From Cryptomeria japonica (lineage: Eukaryota > Streptophyta > Pinopsida > Cupressales > Cupressaceae), in assembly GCF_030272615.1 (NCBI RefSeq), contig NC_081407.1, positions 139,816,897 through 139,876,896 of the forward strand: DNA of 60,000 bases. The letters are read 5' to 3'. The position numbers were made by a program, and so were the translations under genes. Positions within the stretch are counted from its first letter, which is position 1, and every line of letters starts with the position of its first letter. Shown here in pieces: positions 1 through 10,406 of this stretch. Below the pieces are notes generated by a model. That model made no database searches and was not told the origin of the DNA. It saw nothing but the letters and a program-made list of their open reading frames with translations.

Positions 1-77
1 GCAGCTTATCCAATCGACAGCGTATGTTCATCACAGAACTGCCGATTTGACCTAAAGGACTAAAACCATGCATTTAA

Positions 78-388
78 ACACATAAACGCACTTTTTCAAC
101 ACACACGCGCTTTTAACTCATAAACGCGCTTATAGACTGCATAAACGCGCCTCTGCAACACAGACGCGCTTTCTAAACACAAACGTGCCTATGCCAGACA
201 TAAACGCGACCAGGGAACACAGACGTCCCTGCATGACATAAACGCTATTCAAAAGCACAGACGCTACTACATTTCACAAACGCGTCCGCATTCAACACAA
301 ACGCGGTTCCAGGCACAGACGCGCCTGGACCCGACACAGACGCGCCTGTTGGACACAGACGCGCCTGGCGCTGACACAGACGCGGTTG
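78..388. repeat. Irregular tandem array with CAYARACGCG core
   Basis: About 16 head-to-tail units of 18-21 bp share the core CA(T/C/G)A(A/G)ACGCG, each followed by 8-11 variable bases. The units near 300-388 are the most alike (CACAGACGCGCCTG). CG-rich cores stand out in AT-rich surroundings. The array lies in the 3' internal region of retrotransposon A. No function is evident. Confidence 0.75.
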
Positions 389-898
389 CGCGTTTTTGCA
401 CTTTTAAACTACCCTATTTCTAGCGCATTTATTGCTCCTAAACATGCATTAATGACAAAACTTGAAATGCGTGAAAGTACGAGGAGGTTTTCGGGTACTT
501 ACTGGCTCTCCTGCATCGGCTGGTCGCTGGAATCGGCGGACACGGTCGAATCTATGAACGAATGCCATCGCTGCTGACTGCTGCTGCTCTTTTCTCGCTC
601 TGCACTGTGATCTCGTAAGGGTGTGAATGACAATGAGGATGTCTTTTGCCCGTGGTCTATTTTATAGCCTACCCTAGCCCTCGCCCTCGTTTCCCGAGTC
701 AGTCTTCCTCATCCCGTGACTTTGTCACTTTATCCAATCAGTCCATTCTATCCCATCTTTCTTATCGCGAGATTGTCTGCAATCTTTCCAGACTTTTTCA
801 TCCAATCTCTCGAGGGGGCATATCATTCCCATCCTGGGGCAACTCTGTATCAGTTCATCTTATCTTCTTTGAAACAACGCGACAAGCCGCATTGTCTC

Positions 899-912
899 AA
901 AGAGGGGCAAAA
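899..912 (+). other. Polypurine tract of element A (first copy; second at 1824-1837)
   Basis: AAAGAGGGGCAAAA lies immediately before the TG of the LTR, the position where plus-strand DNA synthesis is primed in LTR retrotransposons. The same tract with one more A precedes the 3' LTR at 25200. Confidence 0.8.
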
Positions 913-1672
913 TGTAGACACCTAAAATTGTCATGTCTAATTAAATAAATATTTATTTATTTAATTACTTTAGCTTAATTCTTCTATTAATTAAATAAAT
1001 CTTTATTTATTTAATTAATTCATTTATCCTCTTCTAGCCTTATTTCTCATTTAAATAAATACATTTATTTATTTAAATTATCCCTTTCCTAAATTAAATA
1101 AATATTTTATTTATTTAATTGCCCTACTTCTTCTATTAATTAAATAAATCTTTATTTATTTAATTAATTCATTAACCTTTTCTACACATGACACATGTCA
1201 TTCATCTCTTATTTCCTACATGACACTACCTACCCCTTTCATTATTTTGGTATTTCTTATACCTACCCTCTAATCCTAGCCGACCTCTTTTTTTTACACC
1301 TCTCAATCTTAACCCTCCATTTTCTATTGTGTCTTCTATTTAAGGAGATGCTTTCTTCATTACCAAACCCTAATGACTAATTTTGGAGGACTTGGCTACA
1401 CTACGATCCTACTTGCAACCACATTCCGTTCTTTGTTGAGCTCTTGTGCATACAAAAATCTGAGAGCAAGCATATCAAACAAGATCAATGGAGATAGGAA
1501 GAATGGAGATCAAAAACCCTAGTGGACATGTGATGGTATAATCTTTGTGATTTTTTGAGTTATTTTGCATTGTCTTAGGTTATCTTCATATGTTATGGTG
1601 GATCTTTGTTCATTGTTAGGCTAGGGTTTGGTGGTTGAATCCATTTTAGTCTTTCAATATTGTTGTTTATTG
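913..1672 (+). repeat. LTR of element A, first copy, 3'-truncated
   Basis: It starts TGTAGACACCTAAAATTG and has four to five pairs of short (TTAATTAAATAAAT)-type blocks in its first 260 bp, a likely U3 feature. A TATA-like CTATTTAAGG occurs at about 1337-1346. It lacks the terminal ~22 bp because the tandem duplication breakpoint falls there. Confidence 0.8.
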
Positions 1673-1837
1673 CTATCCCATCTTTCTTATCGCGAGATTG
1701 TCTGCAATCTTTCCAGACTTTTTCATCCAATCTCTCGAGGGGGCATATCATTCCCATCCTGGGGCAACTCTGTATCAGTTCATCTTATCTTCTTTGAAAC
1801 AACGCGACAAGCCGCATTGTCTCAAAGAGGGGCAAAA

Positions 1838-2619
1838 TGTAGACACCTAAAATTGTCATGTCTAATTAAATAAATATTTATTTATTTAATTACTTTAGCT
1901 TAATTCTTCTATTAATTAAATAAATCTTTATTTATTTAATTAATTCATTTATCCTCTTCTAGCCTTATTTCTCATTTAAATAAATACATTTATTTATTTA
2001 AATTATCCCTTTCCTAAATTAAATAAATATTTTATTTATTTAATTGCCCTACTTCTTCTATTAATTAAATAAATCTTTATTTATTTAATTAATTCATTAA
2101 CCTTTTCTACACATGACACATGTCATTCATCTCTTATTTCCTACATGACACTACCTACCCCTTTCATTATTTTGGTATTTCTTATACCTACCCTCTAATC
2201 CTAGCCGACCTCTTTTTTTTACACCTCTCAATCTTAACCCTCCATTTTCTATTGTGTCTTCTATTTAAGGAGATGCTTTCTTCATTACCAAACCCTAATG
2301 ACTAATTTTGGAGGACTTGGCTACACTACGATCCTACTTGCAACCACATTCCGTTCTTTGTTGAGCTCTTGTGCATACAAAAATCTGAGAGCAAGCATAT
2401 CAAACAAGATCAATGGAGATAGGAAGAATGGAGATCAAAAACCCTAGTGGACATGTGATGGTATAATCTTTGTGATTTTTTGAGTTATTTTGCATTGTCT
2501 TAGGTTATCTTCATATGTTATGGTGGATCTTTGTTCATTGTTAGGCTAGGGTTTGGTGGTTGAATCCATTTTAGTCTTTCAATATTGTTGTTTATTGCTA
2601 TCCATTTTCACCATATACA
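1838..2619 (+). repeat. LTR of element A, complete copy
   Basis: TG...CA ends, 782 bp, identical to the first copy as far as that extends. TATA-like CTATTTAAGG recurs 925 bp downstream of the first. The flanking GTTAC at 2620-2624 is the presumed target duplication. Confidence 0.8.
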
Positions 2620-2823
2620 GTTACATTTTGGTTTTTGCTTAAGGAATCAATATAAGATATTTCCCTTTTGTGATACATGTCCCTATTTTTATTTGAATAG
2701 TTTGGGGAATTTATTAGACTTTTAGGTGCACATTTGTTCTATTCATGCATTGGTTATATTAGTAAAATTCAAGTAATGCAAAAAATATTTTGGTTGTATG
2801 TGGGGCATTTGGTTTGTGAATTA
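2620..2823. other. Spacer between element A and solo LTR
   Basis: About 200 bp of AT-rich sequence with no ORF or motif that I recognise; presumably the pre-insertion host or older repeat sequence. Confidence 0.5.
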
Positions 2824-2828
2824 GTAAC

Positions 2829-3632
2829 TGTAGACACCTAAAATTGTCCTGTCTAATTAAATAATTTTTATTTATTTATTTAATTATTTAAGCATAATTC
2901 TTCTATTAATTAAATAGATCTTTATTTATTTAATTAATTCATTTATCCTCTTCTAGCCTTATTTCTCATTTAAATAAATACATTTATTTATTTAAATTAT
3001 CCTTTTCTAAATTAAATAAATATCTTATTTATTTAATTGATCCCACTTCCTCTATTAATTAATAGAATCTTAATTTATTTAATTAATTCATTAACCATTT
3101 CTACCTATAACACATGTCATTCATCTCTTAATTACTACACTACCTACGCTCTCGTTATTTTTTTATTTCCTCTACCTACCCTCTAATCCTAGCCGACCAT
3201 TTATCTTTTACACCTCTCAATCTTATCCCTCCATTTCTTATAGTGTCTTCTATATAAGGAGATGCTTTCTTCATTATCAACCCTATGCAATTCAACTACT
3301 AGCACTCCTAATCGATCTTTGAAGTCTTCTAGCATTCGAACTTTCATATGCGATCAAGTCTACTTGCAACCACATTTATGTTCTTTGTTGAACTCTTGTG
3401 CACACATAAAATTTGAGAGCAAATATATCAAGCAAGATCAATGGAGATAGGAAGAATGGAGATCTAAACCCTATTGGACATGTGATGGTATAATCTTTGT
3501 GATTTTATTTGATTTGCATTGTCTTAGGTAATCTTCATATGTTATGGTGGATCTTTGTTGTTGTTAGGCTAGGGTTTTATGGTTGAATTCATTTAGTCTT
3601 TCAATATTGTTATTCCACTTTCACCATAAACA
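2829..3632 (+). mobile_element. Solo LTR, same family as element A
   Basis: 804 bp, TGTAGACACC...ATAAACA, clearly homologous to the LTR at 1838-2619 but diverged by substitutions and small indels. It is flanked by perfect GTAAC direct repeats (2824-2828 and 3633-3637), and no internal domain is present, so it is a solo LTR left by LTR-LTR recombination. TATA-like CTATATAAGG at 3250-3259. Confidence 0.9.
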
Positions 3633-3637
3633 GTAAC

Positions 3638-6296
3638 TAAAAATGAATTGTATTGTTAGGGGTAAATGTTTGAGGATCCAAGCTCTACAAGATAGAGCCA
3701 AGTATATTGGATCCTCTTGAAACAATGATTTACTATGCAATTATTCTAATGAATTTTTATTTGAATTCTATTGTTATAAGATTAGGCCTAGATAATTATT
3801 AACTATAATTAATCTAATAGTGCAAATTCACAATAATAAAATATCTATAGAAGTTATAAGTTATATGTGTGCTTGTCATGATGGTGTTGAAGAGTGCAAA
3901 GGGAGAGCCTAAATGCTAATCAACTCATCAATCCTTTGCTAATTTGAATGAGGATAAATCTATTTTTGTAAATTATGCACACCCAAAGCTTTTAAAGGTA
4001 CAAAGGATCATAGTTATGAATGATAAACGATAAATCCTTTTCTAATACAAACGCTACCAAATGTATATGTTTAGCTACAAGTTTATATAAAACAAATACA
4101 TTATATGTTAGTGACAATGAATAAAGCTTATCTACTATGCTAGTTGGACTTGACTTATCTTTGTAGCAATTCCCTGAAAAATCCATTTAGCTACAAGTTT
4201 ATATAAAACAAATACATTATATGTTAGTGACAATGAATAAAGCTTATCTACTATGCTAGTTGGACTTGACTTATCTTTGTAGCAATTCCCTGAAAAATCC
4301 ATACCAATCTTCAAGATTGTTCCTAGGATCACACTCTTGAGTTTTGCCAAGATAAAAGTATAGAAGACATGACCCAATATTGTAAGTTGGTTCTTAATTT
4401 TCCTTAGCTTAATCATAGGTTTGTATATTACATGGATCACCTTGATCCCTAGATTTGTGTAGTATGTCATCCCTTAGAATCGAGGCTTGCAAATTTTAAA
4501 ATCATCAACATATAATATAAAAAATTATAATTTTCTTAGTAGTAAATTAAGATAATTAATATATTTTATAGAAATTACACTATTTGATACAAGCTTTGAA
4601 TCTTGTGCATATTGCTAGTTTAAAAATATTTCAATAGTTAATTCTTGTTGCTTTATAGTAAAGTTCTCTCTTTATAGAGGTGAAATTTATCTATAGAATT
4701 ATATAATTACAATTAAGAAATAATATAAGATCTGATGCATTCAAGAGAAGTGGTGACAACCTGCAAACTTCTAGTTCTTTTGACTCTGTTTGGTCTTACA
4801 TTTTGTTTAAGTGTGAATTTATAACAGTTGCCTTAAATCCTAAGTTGCTTTTCTATTATAATTCGTTGGTAAACTAAAATAGCATGTGGTTAGTTTTTAA
4901 GTCATGAACTAAAGCCTTGTTATGTCATCTATTATTGACCCCTTTTACTTAGCAACTAGCTTGTCCTATTAGTTTTACTATTTCTAGTCTATGCCTACGT
5001 GTTTAGTCCATGTGTAGAGTGTAATGCTCCTTCAAGGAATCCTCAAGGACATTATTTGAGAAAAAAAGGAATAATTTTTTTTGAAACATTTAAGTTAAGC
5101 AATAAATTTTAGAAGTTCACTAGCTCAAACTGCAAACTTACAACACCCTCTCGCAACTTGATGACACAAAAGCAGAAGAATTTGGTTCCAAAACACCAAC
5201 CAACTATGGAAGAAGTATTGTAACACCTTAGGGATGATCAAAAAGGGTTTTTCACCCTTACAATACTTGACATGACATCACTAAATGATATATGACTATC
5301 TTTTCAATCCTAGGTATGACAATTGATCATCTATGGATGAAGGCACATAAATTGACACAAATGGCATCATACATTTTCATTAATAATACAAATAAACCAC
5401 CTCAAAGGTTATTCAGACTATTTATTACCCAAAAACTAACTTCCATATACAAGATTTGTACACCCAAGGCTCAAAGATACTCATCATCGAAAGTGGTAGG
5501 ACACTAGCTCACTAGGTAGACTAGAGCTTCTAATTTCAAAACTAGCACCCTAGAAGGAAACTAGCATGCCATGATGGTTTCCTACTTTCATTCTGAAGTC
5601 CTTAGGATGCACTAGTGTCCTCTTGGTGTATTGGTATCCTGACAAATCTTGTTGTAGTTTCCAGCACTAGTGTCCATCCAACACACAAATATCCAGGCCA
5701 GTAAGAAATAAAAAAGCAAGGATTGATCCCCAAACACCACAAATGAAATGGAATAAGTTAAAGGTTCAACCAAAGCCTTAAAAATATGAAAAATTACAAG
5801 AGAAGACTCAAGGAAAGAAGAAAGGAAAATGGTTCCCCCGGACACTAGATGCCATCAATACACAAAAGTAGAGGATGGGGAGATGCATAATGATCTCACC
5901 ATCTTTCTAAACTATTTCCCTAATAAAAGATGTGCATGAATATGAAACTATAACATTTTTTCACATTTATAAACTTTTACAAGATATCCCAAAAGTCCTC
6001 AAACAGACCCAAAAACTACACAATATAACATAGGTCAACACTAGAAGTTAGGACAATGACATGAGGGATGTACGACACCCTCCAAGATGACTATAACACT
6101 TCTAAATTGATTTTCAATCCAAAAATAAGGTTCCTCCATTCATTTCAACCATTAAGCAACATTTAAGATGGAAAGAAAGGTATAAGTTTATCATGCTTGG
6201 AACCAACATTGAGACACACAAACTACACTAACCATTCTTAAAGGTCTAATAAACAAAATTAAAAAATTACATTACATAGGATGAAAGGTCCTTGAA
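3638..6296. other. Unassigned AT-rich DNA
   Basis: Some 2.6 kb without a gene I can identify. A minus-strand open stretch at 3992-4470 (roughly 110 codons, partly created by the 116-bp duplication below) has amino acid order that looks like decayed coding sequence, but I recognise no family. The remainder contains only short open frames without motifs. Confidence 0.5.
4071..4302. repeat. 116-bp perfect tandem duplication
   Basis: 4071-4186 is repeated as 4187-4302 without a difference that I can see. It falls in the unassigned minus-strand open stretch and duplicates about 38 codons of it in frame in part. Confidence 0.9.
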
Positions 6297-6301
6297 TTAT
6301 A

Positions 6302-7538
6302 TGTAGACACTTAAATTAACTATTTTTAATTAATTATTTTATTAATTATGTTGATCCGTACTATTTCTCAATATTAATTGAATTTAATTAATATTGTCAC
6401 TATAGTCCAGTAATTGATTTATTTAATAAATCAATTTACCTTTATTCTTCTAAAGTCCCCAAAATTAATTCATCCTAAATCCTCTCTTTAATTAATTAAT
6501 CTCAATTAATTAATTAAAAAAGGTGATTCCTACAAATCACCTTTTCCTAATTCATCATTAACCTAATTAATTCTTCTAGAAACATCCTTAATCCCACTTA
6601 TCATTATTCTTCTAATTTTTAATTCCCTCCACTCATTCTCTCTCCTAGTCAAATCCTCTTACAAATCCCACTTGCCCTAATCCCACCTAGTCATTCTTCT
6701 AATCCCTCTTCTAATGAGTTGTGCCACAAACTCAACTCCTTGTCCCCTCATCCAACCACCTTCCTTAAATGCTCTTTTCCTAGGTGAACGTGAGATTTTC
6801 AAAAATCTCACATTCCTCTAGGTATCTCTTCCTCCAAGGAATTTTTAATTCCTTTTTACTCCTCCAATCCCTATGAGCATTCTTTTAAGGAATTTTTAAT
6901 TCCTTCTCCTCATCATTCAAGGAATATTTTATTCCTTTTCTCTTCCCTAGCTGCATTGGGAAGCCTTCCCAATGAACCTTGAGGAGTGTGGAGATAATAA
7001 ATGCCTTTATGGCATGTCTCTTGGACTCCACACTTGTCTTGTCAATTTATCTTGATCCATGTGTGGGCTCACATGCAATATTGACCCTCCATCTTGGATC
7101 AATCCTAGCCCTTCATCTTCTTCCTTCTCCTTCTATAAATTGGAGACTCCATTCCTTCATTTTCCATCTCCAATTTATCTAAGTTTATGTTGTCAAAACA
7201 GACTTCCAAAATCATCCATAGCACCCAAAATCTAGCAAAATTCCCACTCATCCTTCATTTAGTCATTTTAGCATTCCATCTTGCCTATCCATCTCATTCT
7301 CAATCTATTCATCCTTCATCCATTTCATCATCCTTTGTGCACATTTGGAGAGCCACCACATTCAAGCAAGAGGAGCTCATCAAATCAAGTGGAGACAAGG
7401 GCGCTTCTTCACTTCATCCATAGCTCAATCCTAAGGAGAAGGTAAAATTAGCAAGGTATAAATGGTTATTTTGTGTTTTATATGTTTTGTTTGAATACAT
7501 ATAATTGAATCTCTATTTGCTACATTTTCCCCTCTTCA
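6302..7538 (+). repeat. 5' LTR of the Tat element
   Basis: 1237 bp, TG...CA. It holds several AT-rich near-palindromes (TTAATTAATTAA-like) early on, AAGGAATTTTTAATTCC-type repeats at 6836-6940, and a TATA box CTATAAAT at 7133-7140 about 400 bp before the LTR end. Compared with the 3' LTR it has lost most of a hairpin near 6716. Confidence 0.95.
7133..7140 (+). promoter_or_regulatory. TATA box of the Tat LTR promoter
   Basis: CTATAAAT preceded by a CTTCTCCTTCT pyrimidine tract and conserved in both LTRs (26053-26060 in the 3' copy), the expected core of the U3 promoter. The start site has not been mapped and is inferred to be about 30 bp downstream. Confidence 0.6.
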
Positions 7539-7541
7539 TTT

Positions 7542-7559
7542 TGGCACGCCCGGTGGAAC
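7542..7559 (+). other. Primer binding site
   Basis: TGGCACGCCCGGTGGAAC begins three bases after the 5' LTR. A PBS starts with TGG, the complement of the tRNA CCA end. I cannot say with certainty which tRNA it matches. Confidence 0.75.
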
Positions 7560-10406
7560 CCACGTCCCTAAATTTAACATTTATTTTGGAGTTTTTGTGA
7601 ATTTTTATTCGCAGGTGTCGGAACAGTGCGAGGGACTGCAAATTGGCGCGAGCACTATAGATTCAATGTGAGTGACATGGCCTTTTACGCATGCACACAC
7701 ACTTTAGCACGTAGGATTTGAATTTGAAATTTCTAACCCACCCTTTTTGCAGTTCGTCCGATCAACACGAGAGATTTTAAAACAATGCGTCTGATCTTAA
7801 TTGTTTTTCACTTGCTTTCTTATTCATGTTTAATATATATTCTATTTTTTATTCCCTGATTAGTAACTAAAAAACACACTAAAAAGCAAAAAATTGAAAA
7901 AAAAAAAAAAAAATAGTTAGTTTTGCAACTAATTATCTTTTTTATTTAGGAAGTATCGTTTTAGCTCGAGCACTCTAGAAGAATCTCGCCTATTTTTAAA
8001 TTTTTAAATTTTTAAATTTTAGTTGTACTAACCTTCTTTGGCGTGAGCGCATGCATTTTGGCACTACTAGGATCATAACAACATGACCGCTTCAGGTATA
8101 TTCTGTATTTTTTTTATTTTTTTCGTACTTTTCCTTATTTTTCCATTTTCTATTTTCAACCTCACTGTAGGGCATACACAGGCATTTTAGCACCTGTGCA
8201 GGCGCGTTAGCATGATTGTCTGCAAAACAACATGAGCGTTGTTACTGCAGACTTTTGGAGTATTGATCAGATTTTTCAGTTTTGCAAGTTTTATCCGATT
8301 GGTCCAAGGCATAATCAAAGACTACTAACCTGTGTTTCTACAGGACATTGGCCCAAGTCTCCGTTGGACAAAGATATTATTGCTCAAAGCTATAAATACT
8401 ACTAATATATTTGTTTTGTAGGTTGCTTAAGGAGATTTTACCAAACATTATGTCTTTTTAATCATTTTTGTAGGTACCTAGATCTAATTAGGGGTGAAAG
8501 AACAACTTGTTTGATTGTGTTTGGGGAAAGTGTAGAGGTAGGAGAGTATGCTCTTGTCTATATAGACAATCAGAAATCTAGACCCTCAAATCTTTTTCTA
8601 GTTTGTTGTGTGCATACCCTTAGTGGGCCTTCCCTCCAGATTTTCCTAGCACACTTGCACAGGCATTGGTGAGAGGGGAACGACCCAAGTGAGTATGGTT
8701 AAAACCCAAGCGTTCCAACTCACTATAATAAATAGACCTCTTGGGATGAAAATCTCAGAGGACGGAGCTATTTGAGATTTCACTCTCATATTGGGCATTT
8801 TGTAGGACCTTTAGGTCTCAACATGCTTGCGTGACTACATCTTTCTTAGTACTTTGTAGGGCTATAGGCCTCAACCGTGCTTGCGCAACTACAAGGAGTA
8901 GTCTTCAAACGTAAATCCATACTAAGATCTCTAGGATTAGAGGCCTCCTGGTTCACCTTCGAAAGGTGGATAATCTTTGTACAAGGGAGATAGTAACTCC
9001 CCCAAGAGACTTGTCATTTCGTGCCCCCATTAACATTTGGAGTCGGCTAATACGACATTGAGAATCCATTGCGTGAGACTTAGCGGTCGTATTCTGATTA
9101 GCTATTGGGTGTGTACCTAAGTCAACAAGAAAAGGTTTTCCTTCTCAACCATTTTCCTAGGGTAGCATGTTTGTGCATAATGTCTCTGTTTGAACCCATG
9201 ACTAATGTGTTTTCTATGTCTTCTTGCCAAGAGTAGAACTAGTCTATCCAAGTCAACATCATAATCATCATAATCCAAGTCAAGTCTAATCCAAATCATA
9301 ATCCCTAGTCGTTCCCACATCATATTCAACCCATATCCAAATCATGTCCTAGTCACACAAAAATTTGAACCAACCTTAATCTAGTCCAAGCCATGATAAA
9401 TTCCAAAATTTCCAACAATTCTAAACTACGTCGGAACTTCGCTCACCTCATTTTTCACAAGCCTAAGTTGTACAAGCATCCAAAGAAGTCAATACATCAT
9501 CTGATCAAGAAGAAGATGCTTCAACAAGCACAACTCATTAGAAGTCGAAAGTTTTGGTATACCAATCGTAAACTCTTCATGCTCAAGCATAGGACCTTCT
9601 TGCACCGATATCATGATTACATTCATGGTCATAGCAATGAGTTTGATGCTAGTGACGAACTAAGAGTCTGAGCTCTACACCAAGGATCTGGCTTGTCTTT
9701 CAATACCAACTATCGTCAAAATCAGGGTGGTCACATCCCTTCATACAATTTGCCATCCAAACTCATCACTTATTAAGTCATGTCCATACCAAGAATAATC
9801 TAGTCAACAAGTTCATATAATCATCACTATCACCCTTCTTTGATCTTTCATCATCAACCTTTTCCAGGGACTTAGCACATTAATCAATCTTTAATCAATC
9901 ATCTTTGATCAAATCAATCCTAAATCAATCATCCTTCAATCAAATCAACCTCACATTAAGGTTTTATGCCTTGTGATTTTTCATTTAGACCTCATCTCTA
10001 ATCAATTAATCATTTGGCCTTTGTACTTGGGGAAGAATCTCCCCCCAAGTACCTTTGCCTCATCCTTTGAGTTGATCAAGACTCTTATCCTACGTCTTTA
10101 TTTTTCTTCGGATCATTAGTCAATCCTTAGTAGAAAAAAGACTTTGATAATTATCTTAAGGTCTAAATTTTATCCAACTTGGTCATTACCTTTCTTGTGG
10201 TTTCATCAACATCTCCCACCTAAAGTCCTCATCCAAAGACTAAGGTGTAATATTAATCAAACTCGTGTCCTAATCCAAGGACTCCATCAATCAATCTATC
10301 CAAATTCATCAAATCCAAATCAAATTTAGAATCCAATTTTTTTTTTTGCTAATTCCTTTCATCAAGTCTCTTTTCTTCCAATGAATCTTTCTAAGGTTAT
10401 TCTTGT
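7560..10406 (+). other. Untranslated leader of the Tat element
   Basis: Some 2.85 kb between PBS and gag with no convincing long ORF. It has T-rich tracts ending in CAG/AG (for example 7607-7615, TTATTCGCAGGTG), which could be splice acceptors. A 92-codon strongly basic open frame at 9393-9671 lies in a region where some Tat/Ogre elements carry an additional ORF, but I see no conserved motif in it. A-run at 7898-7913, T-run at 10337-10346. Confidence 0.6.

Larger units (their letters stand above)
748..2597 (+). repeat. 925-bp tandem duplication (748-1672 and 1673-2597)
   Basis: The two units appear identical wherever I compared them, including PPT, LTR start and all LTR features. The breakpoint joins the LTR near its end to an internal site about 165 bp before the LTR. 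Both parents share CTATCC, so a microhomology or slippage event is likely. Unit 1 therefore contains an LTR (913-1672) lacking its last ~22 bp and unit 2 a complete LTR (1838-2619). Confidence 0.9.
1..2619 (+). mobile_element. 3' end of LTR retrotransposon A (Tat-like), internally duplicated
   Basis: Only the 3' part of this element is inside the window. A purine tract (AAAGAGGGGCAAAA) sits directly before an LTR beginning TGTAGACACC, the same junction as the complete Tat-type element at 25185-25200, so I assign it to a related Ty3/gypsy family. The complete LTR copy ends ...ATACA at 2619 and is followed by GTTAC, the expected right target duplication; the left one lies outside the window. 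Bases 389-747 are non-coding internal sequence resembling the stretch before the 3' PPT of the complete element (GTGA-CAATGA block, then a TATA-like run). Short open frames here overlap LTR or PPT and do not look like genes. Confidence 0.75.

Noticed and set aside
78-388. CRISPR-like array
   Set aside because: Units are 18-21 bp with a 10-bp core and no constant repeat plus unique spacers; the context is a plant retrotransposon.
1195-2305. Two identical 61-codon ORFs (1195 and 2120)
   Set aside because: Both lie inside LTR copies duplicated by the 925-bp event; the peptide has no motif and starts within U3-like sequence.
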